Source of the DNA: 54-19 sp038210655
Lineage (GTDB): Bacteria > Chloroflexota > Chloroflexia > Chloroheliales > Chloroheliaceae
Reading direction: 5' to 3'
Assembly: GCA_038210655.1 (NCBI GenBank)
Contig: JBBQWM010000009.1
Span: 84,438-148,437 of the forward strand
Length of the DNA stretch: 64,000 bases
Within the stretch, counting starts at the first letter, position 1; each line of letters starts with the position of its first letter. The notes under the pieces were generated by a model. The model was not told the DNA's origin. It did no database searches and worked only from the letters and a program-made list of their open reading frames with translations. The translations under genes and the position numbers were made by a program. Positions 45,580 to 53,713 of this stretch are shown here, in pieces.

Positions 45580-45725
45580 TTAGGAAAGCAAATAAAAATG
45601 ATTGTTCCAATCTAAGTAGGGGCAACCCTATGTGGTTGCCCTCGAAGCCCCGACAGTGGTGTTCACGGGTAGCCACATAGGGTTGCCCCTACCGGGATAT
45701 TTTATTATTTTTGCGTCCCTTAGAG
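45580..45725. repeat. palindromic element, family A variant (copy 5)
   Basis: GTAGGGGCAACC (45616) is inverted at the right end (ending 45692); the centre resembles copy 1 near 6.97 kb. Outer GGAAAGCAAATAAAAATG (from about 45582) is an approximate inverted match to TATTTTTGCGTCCC (about 45708-45721). The gap 45726-46044 has TGTATAAT at 45851-45858, a possible -10, but no clear -35. Confidence 0.78.
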
Positions 45726-46044
45726 TCTATCCCAACGAGTTGACAGTCCGCTTCTACTGAAATCGCTTCTTAGCGGAGTGCTTCTTGGGTAAAAGTATTT
45801 TAATATAACTAAAAAGTAACTGAGTCTTCGCTCACAGAGACCTTTATCAGTGTATAATGTTATCAATACAAGGATTTCGTGTGCTTAGATTGTCCTGAGC
45901 TTAGGCAAGAGGTCTGACGCGGTAGTTACTATGTATAACCATAACCGACCTCATTAAGCAAGCCAAGCTTGCAATAAAACAGCTATAAGGTGTGGCTCAC
46001 CATTTTAATAATTTAATGATAAGCGGGAGTTAAGGGTCTCAGTT

Positions 46045-47499
46045 ATGTTAAACTTTCAAAAGCTACCGTTGGTTTTAAGAGCGGTCAGACAATCCTCGGC
46101 GACGGGGAAATTAGTAGTTAATAATGCTGAAGAGCAAGCTGTATTAGCCTTTAAAAACGGTCGTCTGCTGGATGCCCGTCTTAAAGCGGATCAGGAGCAA
46201 ACGGCGGGTGAAGTGGCCCTCTATCGGCTACTCAACTGGCAAGCCGGGCAAATGGAATGGCAAAGCGGGCAACTCGGCCCCGATCAGACTATCGACGACC
46301 AGCAAGAATCAGATTTTTACCAGGCGGCGGAAGATTTGACCGGCCTGGGTTTTTTTGACAAAGCCGCTATCCCGGCGGAAACCCTACAAGCATTTTTAGC
46401 CGCCCCATCCTTGAGCGTGAACCGCTCCCGGTTGCCAGTCCCCTTGCCACCCGGTAGCCCTTTCAACCTCGGAGTAGCTGTTACTAGCCTGGGAGAATTG
46501 GTCGAGAAGCTTCGGCAGAATCGCTTTACCGGCTATCTTTGCTGGCAGGATCAGCCTGAGAACGCCCTAATGATATTTGAATACGGGCAGCCCAAGATGG
46601 CTTTTTTGCAGCAGGAAGGCCAGGAATATCGGGGAGCGCTGGCCTGGCAACGTTTGATGAGCCTGGTAGTCCTACCACCTTGCACTCTCGCGACGGTTGA
46701 GATAAAAATACTGGCCTCCTACCGGGCCTTGTTGGGTGATTACAAGCCTTATCAGGCTCTGCCAGCTACCTTTAACAATTTCAAACGGCTGGAAACCGCT
46801 TTTGAACGAGGCAAGCATAGTGGGGTAATCCGGCTGAAATTAGAGCTGGTCGAGGTTTTTCATCTGATTTACGAGGGTCGGGCGGTCGGTACTTTCGGGC
46901 TGGAAGCCGATAGCACCAAATTAAAACTGCTTGGCGGTGGGCTAACTTTGCTGCTCGAAAATTCGCAGGCTCAGATCGATGTCTTTGTAGTACGCGCGGA
47001 AAACCTCGAAAAACCGGCCCAGCCTTTTACAGCGACCGAGATTACGACCCTCGCAAGCACCTTGAATGCGGTCGTCGGGCTGGCCTCAGAATTAATGATA
47101 GGCGGTCAGGCCACTCAAAAATTGGGCGAGACGGTCACCCAGCTAAGTAGCCAGTACCCTTTTTTGAAAAGCCTACCCCAACAGGATTTACCCCCTGACA
47201 GCGACCGCCGCAAGGAGACTTTTAGCCGCTGGTTAGGTCAGCTTAGTAATGTCGAGCGAGATGTGGCGTTTCGAGGCTTTGAACAACTTTTTGAAAACTA
47301 TTTGCAACCGACCTGTCTGAAAGTCGGCCCAACCATGTTCCACGAAATGATCGTCCGGGCGCTTGGGCCAACCGATGCGACTGCTTTGCAACAGATGGGC
47401 TTAAAGGTTGATTTCTTTGACCCGCCCCCGCTAAGTCCAGTCGCCCCTAGTGGGTCGGAAGCCAGCTTGAAGGACGAGCAAAATCCTTATGATTTTTAG
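46045..47499 (+). CDS. DUF4388 (PATAN-like) domain protein
   Basis: A 484-residue protein. The first ~75 residues are a DUF4388 domain (FQKLPLVLRAVRQSSATGKLVVNN, LAFKNGRLLDARL, LLNWQAGQMEW), which occurs in regulators of gliding or twitching motility and in GTPase signalling. A second copy-like segment (GELVEKLRQNRFTGYLCWQ) begins near residue 150. No enzymatic motif is seen. AAGGG precedes the ATG. Its role here is unknown. Confidence 0.72.
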   Translation: MLNFQKLPLVLRAVRQSSATGKLVVNNAEEQAVLAFKNGRLLDARLKADQEQTAGEVALYRLLNWQAGQMEWQSGQLGPDQTIDDQQESDFYQAAEDLTGLGFFDKAAIPAETLQAFLAAPSLSVNRSRLPVPLPPGSPFNLGVAVTSLGELVEKLRQNRFTGYLCWQDQPENALMIFEYGQPKMAFLQQEGQEYRGALAWQRLMSLVVLPPCTLATVEIKILASYRALLGDYKPYQALPATFNNFKRLETAFERGKHSGVIRLKLELVEVFHLIYEGRAVGTFGLEADSTKLKLLGGGLTLLLENSQAQIDVFVVRAENLEKPAQPFTATEITTLASTLNAVVGLASELMIGGQATQKLGETVTQLSSQYPFLKSLPQQDLPPDSDRRKETFSRWLGQLSNVERDVAFRGFEQLFENYLQPTCLKVGPTMFHEMIVRALGPTDATALQQMGLKVDFFDPPPLSPVAPSGSEASLKDEQNPYDF

Positions 47500-47634
47500 C
47501 CGCCCGCCCTATTATCAATTTAGCTTTATGGCTTTGAGTGCCGCTAAGTCTTTTGCTCTTAGCACCGCCCCACGTCAAACTCTATTTATACTCAGTACTT
47601 TATTTTGTTTCACTCAAGGAAGGAATATTAGAAC

Positions 47635-48510
47635 ATGCCCGGCCTGATTTTAGACACCCGCACGATTGCTAGAACTATTCGCGATCAGCTTAAAGCTGAA
47701 ATAGCCGCTTTTAGGCAGAGTTATACAGTTACCCCTAGCGTGGTGGTAGTCTGCGTAGGTGATGATACCTCTATCTATGATTATATTAGGGTGATTACCC
47801 GGCAGGCCCATCTGGTTGGTTTGCGGGCGCTGGCCCACATTCTACCAGCCGATACCAGTCTGGAAGAACTAAAAAGTCACCTGGAAGAATTGAACCACAA
47901 CCCGAACATCCACGCGATTTCGCTCCAAACGCCGCTCCCACCCCATCTTAACGTGCTTGAAGTGGCTAACTTGATTGCTCCCGCTAAAGATGTCGAAGGG
48001 CTGAACGCTCAGAACTCCGGTAACATTAGCCTGAACGATGCCCGGTTGGTGGCTCCGCCCGCGCTTGGCGCTATGAAGTTGCTCTCGCTCTACAGCATCA
48101 ATCCGGCAGGCCGTTACGCAGTCGTCGTCGGGCGCACTCCGATTATCGGCAAGCCTCTGGCGGCCCTACTGACCGAGGCCAATGCCACCGTCACGATCTG
48201 CCACCGCCAGACTTCGCATCTCTCGGCCTTTACCCGCGTCGCCGATATAGTGGTGGTCGCCGTCCAGCACCCCGGTCTCATCACGGGCGAAATGCTCAAA
48301 CCGGGTGCGGTTGTGTTGGATTTTGGGATCAACTACCAGGGCGGGTCAGGTCGTACCAACCAGATCGTAGGTGACGTGGATTTTGAGAGCGCTCGGCAGG
48401 TTGCCGCCGCGATCACCCCCATGCCCGGCGGAACTGGCCCTATGACCGTCGTATCCCTCCTCCAAAACGTCCTCAAAGCCGCCAAACTTCAAGTGCAAGA
48501 AGTAGGTTAA
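47635..48510 (+). CDS. FolD-like protein with replaced catalytic lysine
   Basis: A 291-residue homologue of methylene-THF dehydrogenase/cyclohydrolase. VVVGRTPIIGKPLAALL and ITPMPGGTGPMTV are well kept. The active site is not: with numbering matching E. coli FolD, Y50 and Q98 remain, but K54 (essential for cyclohydrolase) is I54, D121 is E121, and the PCTP motif reads PPAL. It probably does not catalyse the usual cyclohydrolase reaction; it may be a dehydrogenase-only form or a non-folate enzyme. AAGGAAGGA lies before the ATG. Confidence 0.82.
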   Translation: MPGLILDTRTIARTIRDQLKAEIAAFRQSYTVTPSVVVVCVGDDTSIYDYIRVITRQAHLVGLRALAHILPADTSLEELKSHLEELNHNPNIHAISLQTPLPPHLNVLEVANLIAPAKDVEGLNAQNSGNISLNDARLVAPPALGAMKLLSLYSINPAGRYAVVVGRTPIIGKPLAALLTEANATVTICHRQTSHLSAFTRVADIVVVAVQHPGLITGEMLKPGAVVLDFGINYQGGSGRTNQIVGDVDFESARQVAAAITPMPGGTGPMTVVSLLQNVLKAAKLQVQEVG

Positions 48511-48731
48511 AGAGGTTAATTAGCTGGTCGGTCAGGTGGTGTAGCTCGTTGTAGGCATACCTGATCGGCATGACACTGCCAGTCTGCATCGTCTGCCGGT
48601 TGCCGACCGCATTGTTGAGAGCTTAACCGTAAGTCACGGTTAAGCCGGTGACAAGTTGGATGATGATTAACTAGCTGGTCGCACTGGCTAGGTTTGGTGT
48701 CCACTGTCACCGTCATTACTCTCATAGACAA
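48511..48731. other. non-coding 221-bp segment with hairpin and direct repeat
   Basis: GCTTAACCGT (48621-48630) pairs with ACGGTTAAGC (48636-48645) around AAGTC. TTAATTAGCTGGTCG (about 48516) is repeated as TTAACTAGCTGGTCG (about 48667), about 150 bp apart. It lies between folD and the HEAT gene, which converge. No ORF is convincing. It could be a small structured RNA or a remnant element. Confidence 0.45.
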
Positions 48732-49469
48732 CTAACCCGGATTTTTCTGTCGTTGTTTAATCTGATTGATAGCTATAGTTACATAATCTCTCATATAAGG
48801 TACGGTATCATTTTCCTGTATACTATATAAAGTTGGTAACAGTTGCAAACTGCCTATATTGCCTAAAATGTCAATCACAGCATAACGTATATTATTGTCC
48901 TTACTTTGAAGTAGCGGAAGCAACAACTCGACTGTTTTCTCAGCGTAAGTGTCCTTCAAAGCTTCAATAACGTCAAACCGCACCAAGTCGCCATCACTGG
49001 CAAGAATATGCACAAGGGCTTTTATGGCCTGCTCATTTTCCTTATTTTTGCCTAATGCGTAGATAATTGAAGGATGATAGTGATTTTTGAACGCTTGGAT
49101 TAGTGCTGCAACTGCACGATTACCGCCAATAGAGCCTAAAGCCAAAGCAGCATTTTGGCTTATCACTCCATCACTTCCATCAGAAAGAAGTATGATAAGG
49201 GCATCTACAACTTTATCACAAAGTTTCACATCACATGACCAAAAAAAAGCTTTATCTAAATCTATAAATACAGCCGCTGCGTTGGTACGAGCAAAAGCAA
49301 AATCGTAAGTACCTAAAAGTAAATCTACAAGAATCTGTAAGCCGGAATTACCCACTTCAGGTAAGATTTTTTGAGCATCTTCGCTTCTTCCTCGCCTGAC
49401 TGTATCCATAAACAATTCAACTTGTTCATCCTGTAGTTGAGGGAGACCATCAATATTTTTCTCACTCAT
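48732..49469 (-). CDS. HEAT-repeat protein
   Basis: A 245-residue all-helical repeat protein. Repeats are visible as ISQNAALALGSIGGNRAVAALIQAF, HPSIIYALGKNKENEQAIKALVHIL, VRFDVIEALKDTYAEKTVELLLPLL and IRYAVIDILGNIG. Such proteins serve as protein-binding scaffolds. The gene is AT-richer than its neighbours and sits with a DUF3841 gene. AAGGGTGAGG precedes the ATG. Confidence 0.85.
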   Translation of the reverse strand: MSEKNIDGLPQLQDEQVELFMDTVRRGRSEDAQKILPEVGNSGLQILVDLLLGTYDFAFARTNAAAVFIDLDKAFFWSCDVKLCDKVVDALIILLSDGSDGVISQNAALALGSIGGNRAVAALIQAFKNHYHPSIIYALGKNKENEQAIKALVHILASDGDLVRFDVIEALKDTYAEKTVELLLPLLQSKDNNIRYAVIDILGNIGSLQLLPTLYSIQENDTVPYMRDYVTIAINQIKQRQKNPG

Positions 49470-49651
49470 GCCTCACCCTTGAAATAATTTGACATATATC
49501 AAAATTACTCATTTTAATTACTTCACGGAATAAATGGATAAGCACTAATTACTCTATTAGAACCTACCTCATATTCTACCTTTATGTTGAAATGATATGA
49601 GTTCCAGCTAACCCTGCCGATTAGCTTGCCATTAGAAGGTGAGAAAGTAAC

Positions 49652-50254
49652 TTATTTTGCTACAAATATCTTGATATCTTTCACTTGGTTTATGTCTAGT
49701 TCCCAGAATGTTGCCTGTATTGATTTATCTTTTTTACTTTTTTCGGTGCTGTAACCCTCGTTATCTTCCAAAGCTAAATCGAAAATTCGTTCCCAACTTT
49801 CAACTATTCTTTTATGATACACCTTTTCAGGAATAGGTTTCATATTTGGAGTTAAACCCTGATTTATCAAATCCTTCTCAAAAAGTTCAGCATCATCCTT
49901 ATTCAAAGGCAGATACCAGTAATTAAGTACATAATGCCATAAATGAAAGTCAGATAACAAAACTTGGTCATCAGCTATATCACAGGTTAATAATATTCCT
50001 TTACTACCATACGGTAAATGTCTTTTATAGCGTAAATCAGGTTTTTTCTTTTTTTCATTGTTCCATTGATACCAAGCCCATAAGGGAGTTTCAGCGTTTA
50101 AGGGTTTGTTTTTCAACCTCATCTCCATTTGTTCAATTAACCATTTGTAGGATGGGATAAAAATATCTTCTACGTAATCTAGTTTTGGGCAAAATTTGCC
50201 AGTTTTTTGCAACTCCTCCCAAACCTCATAATTTTGAATAGTCCACAAAATCAT
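49652..50254 (-). CDS. DUF3841 family protein
   Basis: About 200 residues. MILWTIQNYEVWEELQKTG, then KWLIEQMEMRL, PLWAWYQWN and PDLRYKRHLP match my recollection of DUF3841 proteins, whose function is unknown. ATG 50254 fits the family start, although TTG at 50284 has AAAGGAT upstream. Base use is clearly AT-rich, with poly-Lys codons AAA and AAG, unlike most genes here, which suggests transfer. Confidence 0.72.
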   Translation of the reverse strand: MILWTIQNYEVWEELQKTGKFCPKLDYVEDIFIPSYKWLIEQMEMRLKNKPLNAETPLWAWYQWNNEKKKKPDLRYKRHLPYGSKGILLTCDIADDQVLLSDFHLWHYVLNYWYLPLNKDDAELFEKDLINQGLTPNMKPIPEKVYHKRIVESWERIFDLALEDNEGYSTEKSKKDKSIQATFWELDINQVKDIKIFVAK

Positions 50255-50284
50255 AATTATTTTTCTCAATTTACTTTCTTTCAA

Positions 50285-50761
50285 AAGTATCCTTTAATTT
50301 CTGGCCCAGGCAAGCTAAATCTCTCATCATGGAGTTCATTGTTCCACCAGGTAGATCATGACGGGTAGCATCCACTATGGTAGTACCTTTTCCTCAATAC
50401 TGTCCAATACATCTAAAACGTCTATCCCCAAGATTATAACCCCAAGCTTGCAAGTTGTATATACTACCACTCAGGGAAAATTGGAAGCGGTTCCAAATAT
50501 TTATCGCTTAGAGCTACTCAGGATAGCACCTTTTGAAGATATAAATAACTGTATCCAGCGCTTTTCACAAACAAGGAAATTAGCTTTATCCTTTTGCAAA
50601 GCCCTATATTCTTTATTCTTAAGATTGTGAGGTATTTTTAAGCTGCCTCTGAAATGCTTTACAGATAAAACAAGCTATGATAAAATTGCGGAAGAATGTA
50701 ACCTTTATGGAAATGGTTCCACCGCCTACCAACCACTAACGAGAAAATCGAGTAGAAACGA
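50285..50761. other. AT-rich gap with one doubtful ORF
   Basis: A 477-bp gap. An ORF at 50358-50630 (90 codons) has no good ribosome site, and its product has no recognisable motif, although VVYTTTQGKLEAVPNIYRLELLRI looks protein-like. It could be a degraded gene. The GC content rises again only near the amylosucrase start. Confidence 0.35.
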
Positions 50762-52750
50762 ATGCAGAATGTACTGTATATGCTGCCCCCTGTGCGGGAC
50801 GCATTTTGCCGGTTCAAAGACGAACTGGAACCCGGCCTACGGGCCTTGCCCGGCCTGAGCGAGCGTGACAAAGACATTTTCCTCTTGCGGTTGGAGCGCC
50901 AGTTTGCCGATTTCTATGAACCCCTTTCGCGCCTTTATGCCGGACGTGCCGATTTCGAGAGCCACCTGAATATCATCGGGCAGGCTCTGATCGAAACCTT
51001 TGCGGCCCGCAGCGATGAGCTAAAGCGGCTTGACCTGGAACGCGAAATGACCCCCGACTGGTTTCAGCGCGAGACGATGGTGGGCGGTATTTACTATGTG
51101 GACTTGTTTGCCGGAACTCTCAATGGCGTGCGCGACCACCTCGCTTATTTGCAAGAGTTGGGCTTGAATTACATCCACCTAATGCCCCTGCTCAAGCCGC
51201 GCCCCGGTATAAACGATGGCGGTTATGCCGTCGAGGATTATTACGCGGTCAACCCCAGCCTCGGTACGATGGACGATCTGGCAAAATTGGCGACCGATTT
51301 GCGAACAAACGGGATGAGCCTGTGTATTGATCTGGTGGTGAACCACACCGCCAAAGAGCATGAATGGGCCAGACGTGCAATGGAGGGTGAGCCGGAATAT
51401 CTCGACTACTACTTTACTTTCGATGACCGCACCGTACCCGATGCTTACGAGAAAACCCTGCCAGAAGTTTTCCCGGATTTTGCGCCGGGCAATTTCACCT
51501 ACTACCCCCAGATGGCGGGAGGCGGCAAGTGGGTCTGGACCACCTTTAACGAATTCCAATGGGATTTGAATTATACCAACCCGGCGGTCTTTCGGGGGAT
51601 GCTGGGTTATATGTTTTTTCTGGCTAACCAGGGGGTCGATATTTTGCGGCTGGATGCCGTCCCCTTTATGTGGAAGCGGCTAGGTACGCGCTGCCAGAAT
51701 GAGCCGGAAGTCCACGACCTTTTGCAAGCCTGGCGCAGTCTGACGCGGGTCGTCGCGCCCAGTGTAGTCTTCAAGGCCGAGGCGATTGTGCCGCCCCAGG
51801 ATTTAATTCACTATCTCGGTACCGGTATTCATGCCGGGAAAGAGTGCGAAATCGCTTACAACAATTCGTTGATGGTGCTGGCATGGAGCGGGCTTGCCAG
51901 TCGCAAGGTCAATATTCTGACCCAATCTTTGCGCCAGATGCCGTTAATCCCTGCCGGGACGACCTGGGTGACGTATGTACGCTTGCACGACGACATTGGC
52001 TGGGCCGTAACCGAAGAAAATGCCGGGGCGGTTGGCGAGAACGGCTATTTGCATCGTCGTTTTTTGAACGAATTTTATAGCGGCAAATTCCCCGGCTCTT
52101 TCGCACGGGGCGAGGTCTTTCAATTCGAGCCGCACACTGGCGAGGGCCGTATGAGCGGTATGACTGCTTCGCTGGCCGGATTGGAAAAAGCGGTCGAGGA
52201 GAGCGACCCGGCAGCGATTGACCTTTCGATCCGCCGCATACTCCTCCTCTATACCATCGCCTTTTCTTATGGTGGGATTCCGCTGATCTATATGGGTGAC
52301 GAGATCGGCCTCCTGAATGATGTCAGCTATTTGCAAGACCCAGATAAGGCCGGTGACAACCGTTGGATGCATCGTCCGGCGATGGATTGGGCCAAAGCCG
52401 CTCAGCGTCACGACCCTACCACCCTGGCAGGCCGTATCTATGCCGAGATGCGTCAGCTTATCGAAGCCCGCAAGCATACTCACCAACTGCACGGGGCCGG
52501 GCCGGTCGAAACGCTCTGGACTGATAGCCCGCACGTTTCGGCCTTTTTGCGCCAGCACCCTAGCGGTAAGCTGTTAGCCCTGTCCAATTTCTCGGAGTGG
52601 AATCAATCGGTTAGCGCCGATTTGCTCTGGCAGAATGGATTTAACGATAATCTACGCGATGCGCGGCTACCGAACCGCCCTGCCGTCTTATTCAGCAATA
52701 ACCGCCTCTGGCTGGAACCCTACCAGACACGCTGGTTGATCGAGGTTTAG
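50762..52750 (+). CDS. amylosucrase (GH13_4)
   Basis: A 662-residue GH13 enzyme. The GH13_4 pattern is clear: VGGIYYVDLFAGTLNGVRDHL, INDGGYAVEDY (D152 aligns with the substrate-fixing Asp), DILRLDAV (nucleophile D298), FKAEAIV (acid/base E340) and RLHDDIGW (D410). It should convert sucrose into an alpha-1,4-glucan plus fructose. A closely related sucrose hydrolase or phosphorylase cannot be wholly excluded. No sucrose transporter is nearby. Start ATG 50762; the next in-frame ATG at 50780 is possible. Confidence 0.92.
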   Translation: MQNVLYMLPPVRDAFCRFKDELEPGLRALPGLSERDKDIFLLRLERQFADFYEPLSRLYAGRADFESHLNIIGQALIETFAARSDELKRLDLEREMTPDWFQRETMVGGIYYVDLFAGTLNGVRDHLAYLQELGLNYIHLMPLLKPRPGINDGGYAVEDYYAVNPSLGTMDDLAKLATDLRTNGMSLCIDLVVNHTAKEHEWARRAMEGEPEYLDYYFTFDDRTVPDAYEKTLPEVFPDFAPGNFTYYPQMAGGGKWVWTTFNEFQWDLNYTNPAVFRGMLGYMFFLANQGVDILRLDAVPFMWKRLGTRCQNEPEVHDLLQAWRSLTRVVAPSVVFKAEAIVPPQDLIHYLGTGIHAGKECEIAYNNSLMVLAWSGLASRKVNILTQSLRQMPLIPAGTTWVTYVRLHDDIGWAVTEENAGAVGENGYLHRRFLNEFYSGKFPGSFARGEVFQFEPHTGEGRMSGMTASLAGLEKAVEESDPAAIDLSIRRILLLYTIAFSYGGIPLIYMGDEIGLLNDVSYLQDPDKAGDNRWMHRPAMDWAKAAQRHDPTTLAGRIYAEMRQLIEARKHTHQLHGAGPVETLWTDSPHVSAFLRQHPSGKLLALSNFSEWNQSVSADLLWQNGFNDNLRDARLPNRPAVLFSNNRLWLEPYQTRWLIEV

Positions 52751-52758
52751 TAGCGGTA

Positions 52759-53385
52759 TTAGCGATTACGCTTCAACTCGAAGAACTCCGGGCGAAACAT
52801 CAGCCAGTAGACTCGATCCCAGACTTGTCCGGCATCTTCCCCAGTTGGAACTGCGTTGATAACCGGGCCAAACATCGCTTTGGTAGTTGGCTGCCCGTTT
52901 TCCTGCACCACCAGGGCCGGAACCCCAAAGCCGCCTTGCCCGACCGCTTTCTCGTGGGCCTGTTCCAGGTCGCTCAAGGTCGTTGGGTCTTCCATAGCGG
53001 CTTCCAGCAGTCCTGCATCAAGACCGACCTCTTGAAGGGCGGCCAAGACGGTCGCATCCTCGCCCAGGTCTTCCTTGCGTTCGTGAGTGGCCTGACCGAG
53101 GGCCAGGTAGAGCTTATCAATGTACTGGTTGGCCTCTTCCGGCCCATAGTGACGGCGAAGTAGGGTCATTATCCGAAAGCCCTTTTCGCTCTTAAAGTGA
53201 CTGTCCTTCAAGCTCTCTTTGCCGGAATTGATCGCCTTCAGGCTAAGGAAATCCCAGTCGATTTGGAGGGGGCGAACCTTCGCCACTTCCCGAATCCAGA
53301 GCGAGGCTCGCCAGGCCCAGGGGCAGGCCGGGTCAAAGTAAAAGCGCAAACTCACGGGGGTCTCCCCATTAATTTGAGTAGTCAT
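52759..53385 (-). CDS. DsbA-family thioredoxin-fold protein
   Basis: A 208-residue DsbA-fold protein. RFYFDPACPWAWRAS contains a C-P-W-A site with a single Cys, and ESLKDSHFK and GFGVPALVV with the cis-Pro complete the fold. It resembles the mycothiol-dependent nitroreductase/FrnE group, cytoplasmic (no signal peptide). A monothiol site would favour transferase or isomerase chemistry. ATG 53385. Converges with the amylosucrase gene. Confidence 0.8.
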   Translation of the reverse strand: MTTQINGETPVSLRFYFDPACPWAWRASLWIREVAKVRPLQIDWDFLSLKAINSGKESLKDSHFKSEKGFRIMTLLRRHYGPEEANQYIDKLYLALGQATHERKEDLGEDATVLAALQEVGLDAGLLEAAMEDPTTLSDLEQAHEKAVGQGGFGVPALVVQENGQPTTKAMFGPVINAVPTGEDAGQVWDRVYWLMFRPEFFELKRNR

Positions 53386-53498
53386 TCTTCTTAATATCCT
53401 CTTTCTTGATAAAGTTGATCGTATCAATAAGCAGTGTTTTATAGGGTAGCGAGTGGATTGTACTTTCTGATGATATTACCTGTCAATCCACCTGGAAT

Positions 53499-53600
53499 GT
53501 AACTATTCAGCCTATCCTTTTGGGCGACCACATAGGGTCGCCCCTACAACGGATTTTGGGTAGGGGCGACCCTATGTGGTCGCCCAGCCTGAGTAGCTAC
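53499..53600. repeat. palindromic element, family A (copy 6)
   Basis: The most complete copy: core 53522-53585 with 26-bp perfect arms around AACGGATTTTGG, and outer GTAACTATTCAGCCT (53499) inverted as AGCCTGAGTAGCTAC (53586-53600). It lies in the 327-bp gap between the DsbA-like gene and the terminator of the quinol oxidoreductase genes. Confidence 0.92.
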
Positions 53601-53656
53601 ACTAAACCTTAGCTTTTCTCTGCGTTCTCTGCGGTGAGTAGTTACTATGGAATAAC

Positions 53657-53698
53657 AAAAGGCCGGGCGAAAGCTTGTATATTCCTGCCCGGCCTTTT
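53657..53698 (-). terminator. rho-independent terminator of the Rieske/cytochrome b genes
   Basis: AAAAGGCCGGGC (53657-53668) pairs with GCCCGGCCTTTT (53687-53698). On the minus strand the stem ends in CCTTTTG, sixteen bases after the cytochrome b/c stop codon. A-runs on the plus strand mean it could work both ways. Confidence 0.88.
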
Positions 53699-53713
53699 AC
53701 CTAAAAGCCAGCC

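Noticed and set aside
50358..50630. 90-codon ORF in the AT-rich gap
   Set aside because: No ribosome site or recognised motif; AT-rich DNA gives such ORFs by chance. Mentioned only as a doubtful relic.
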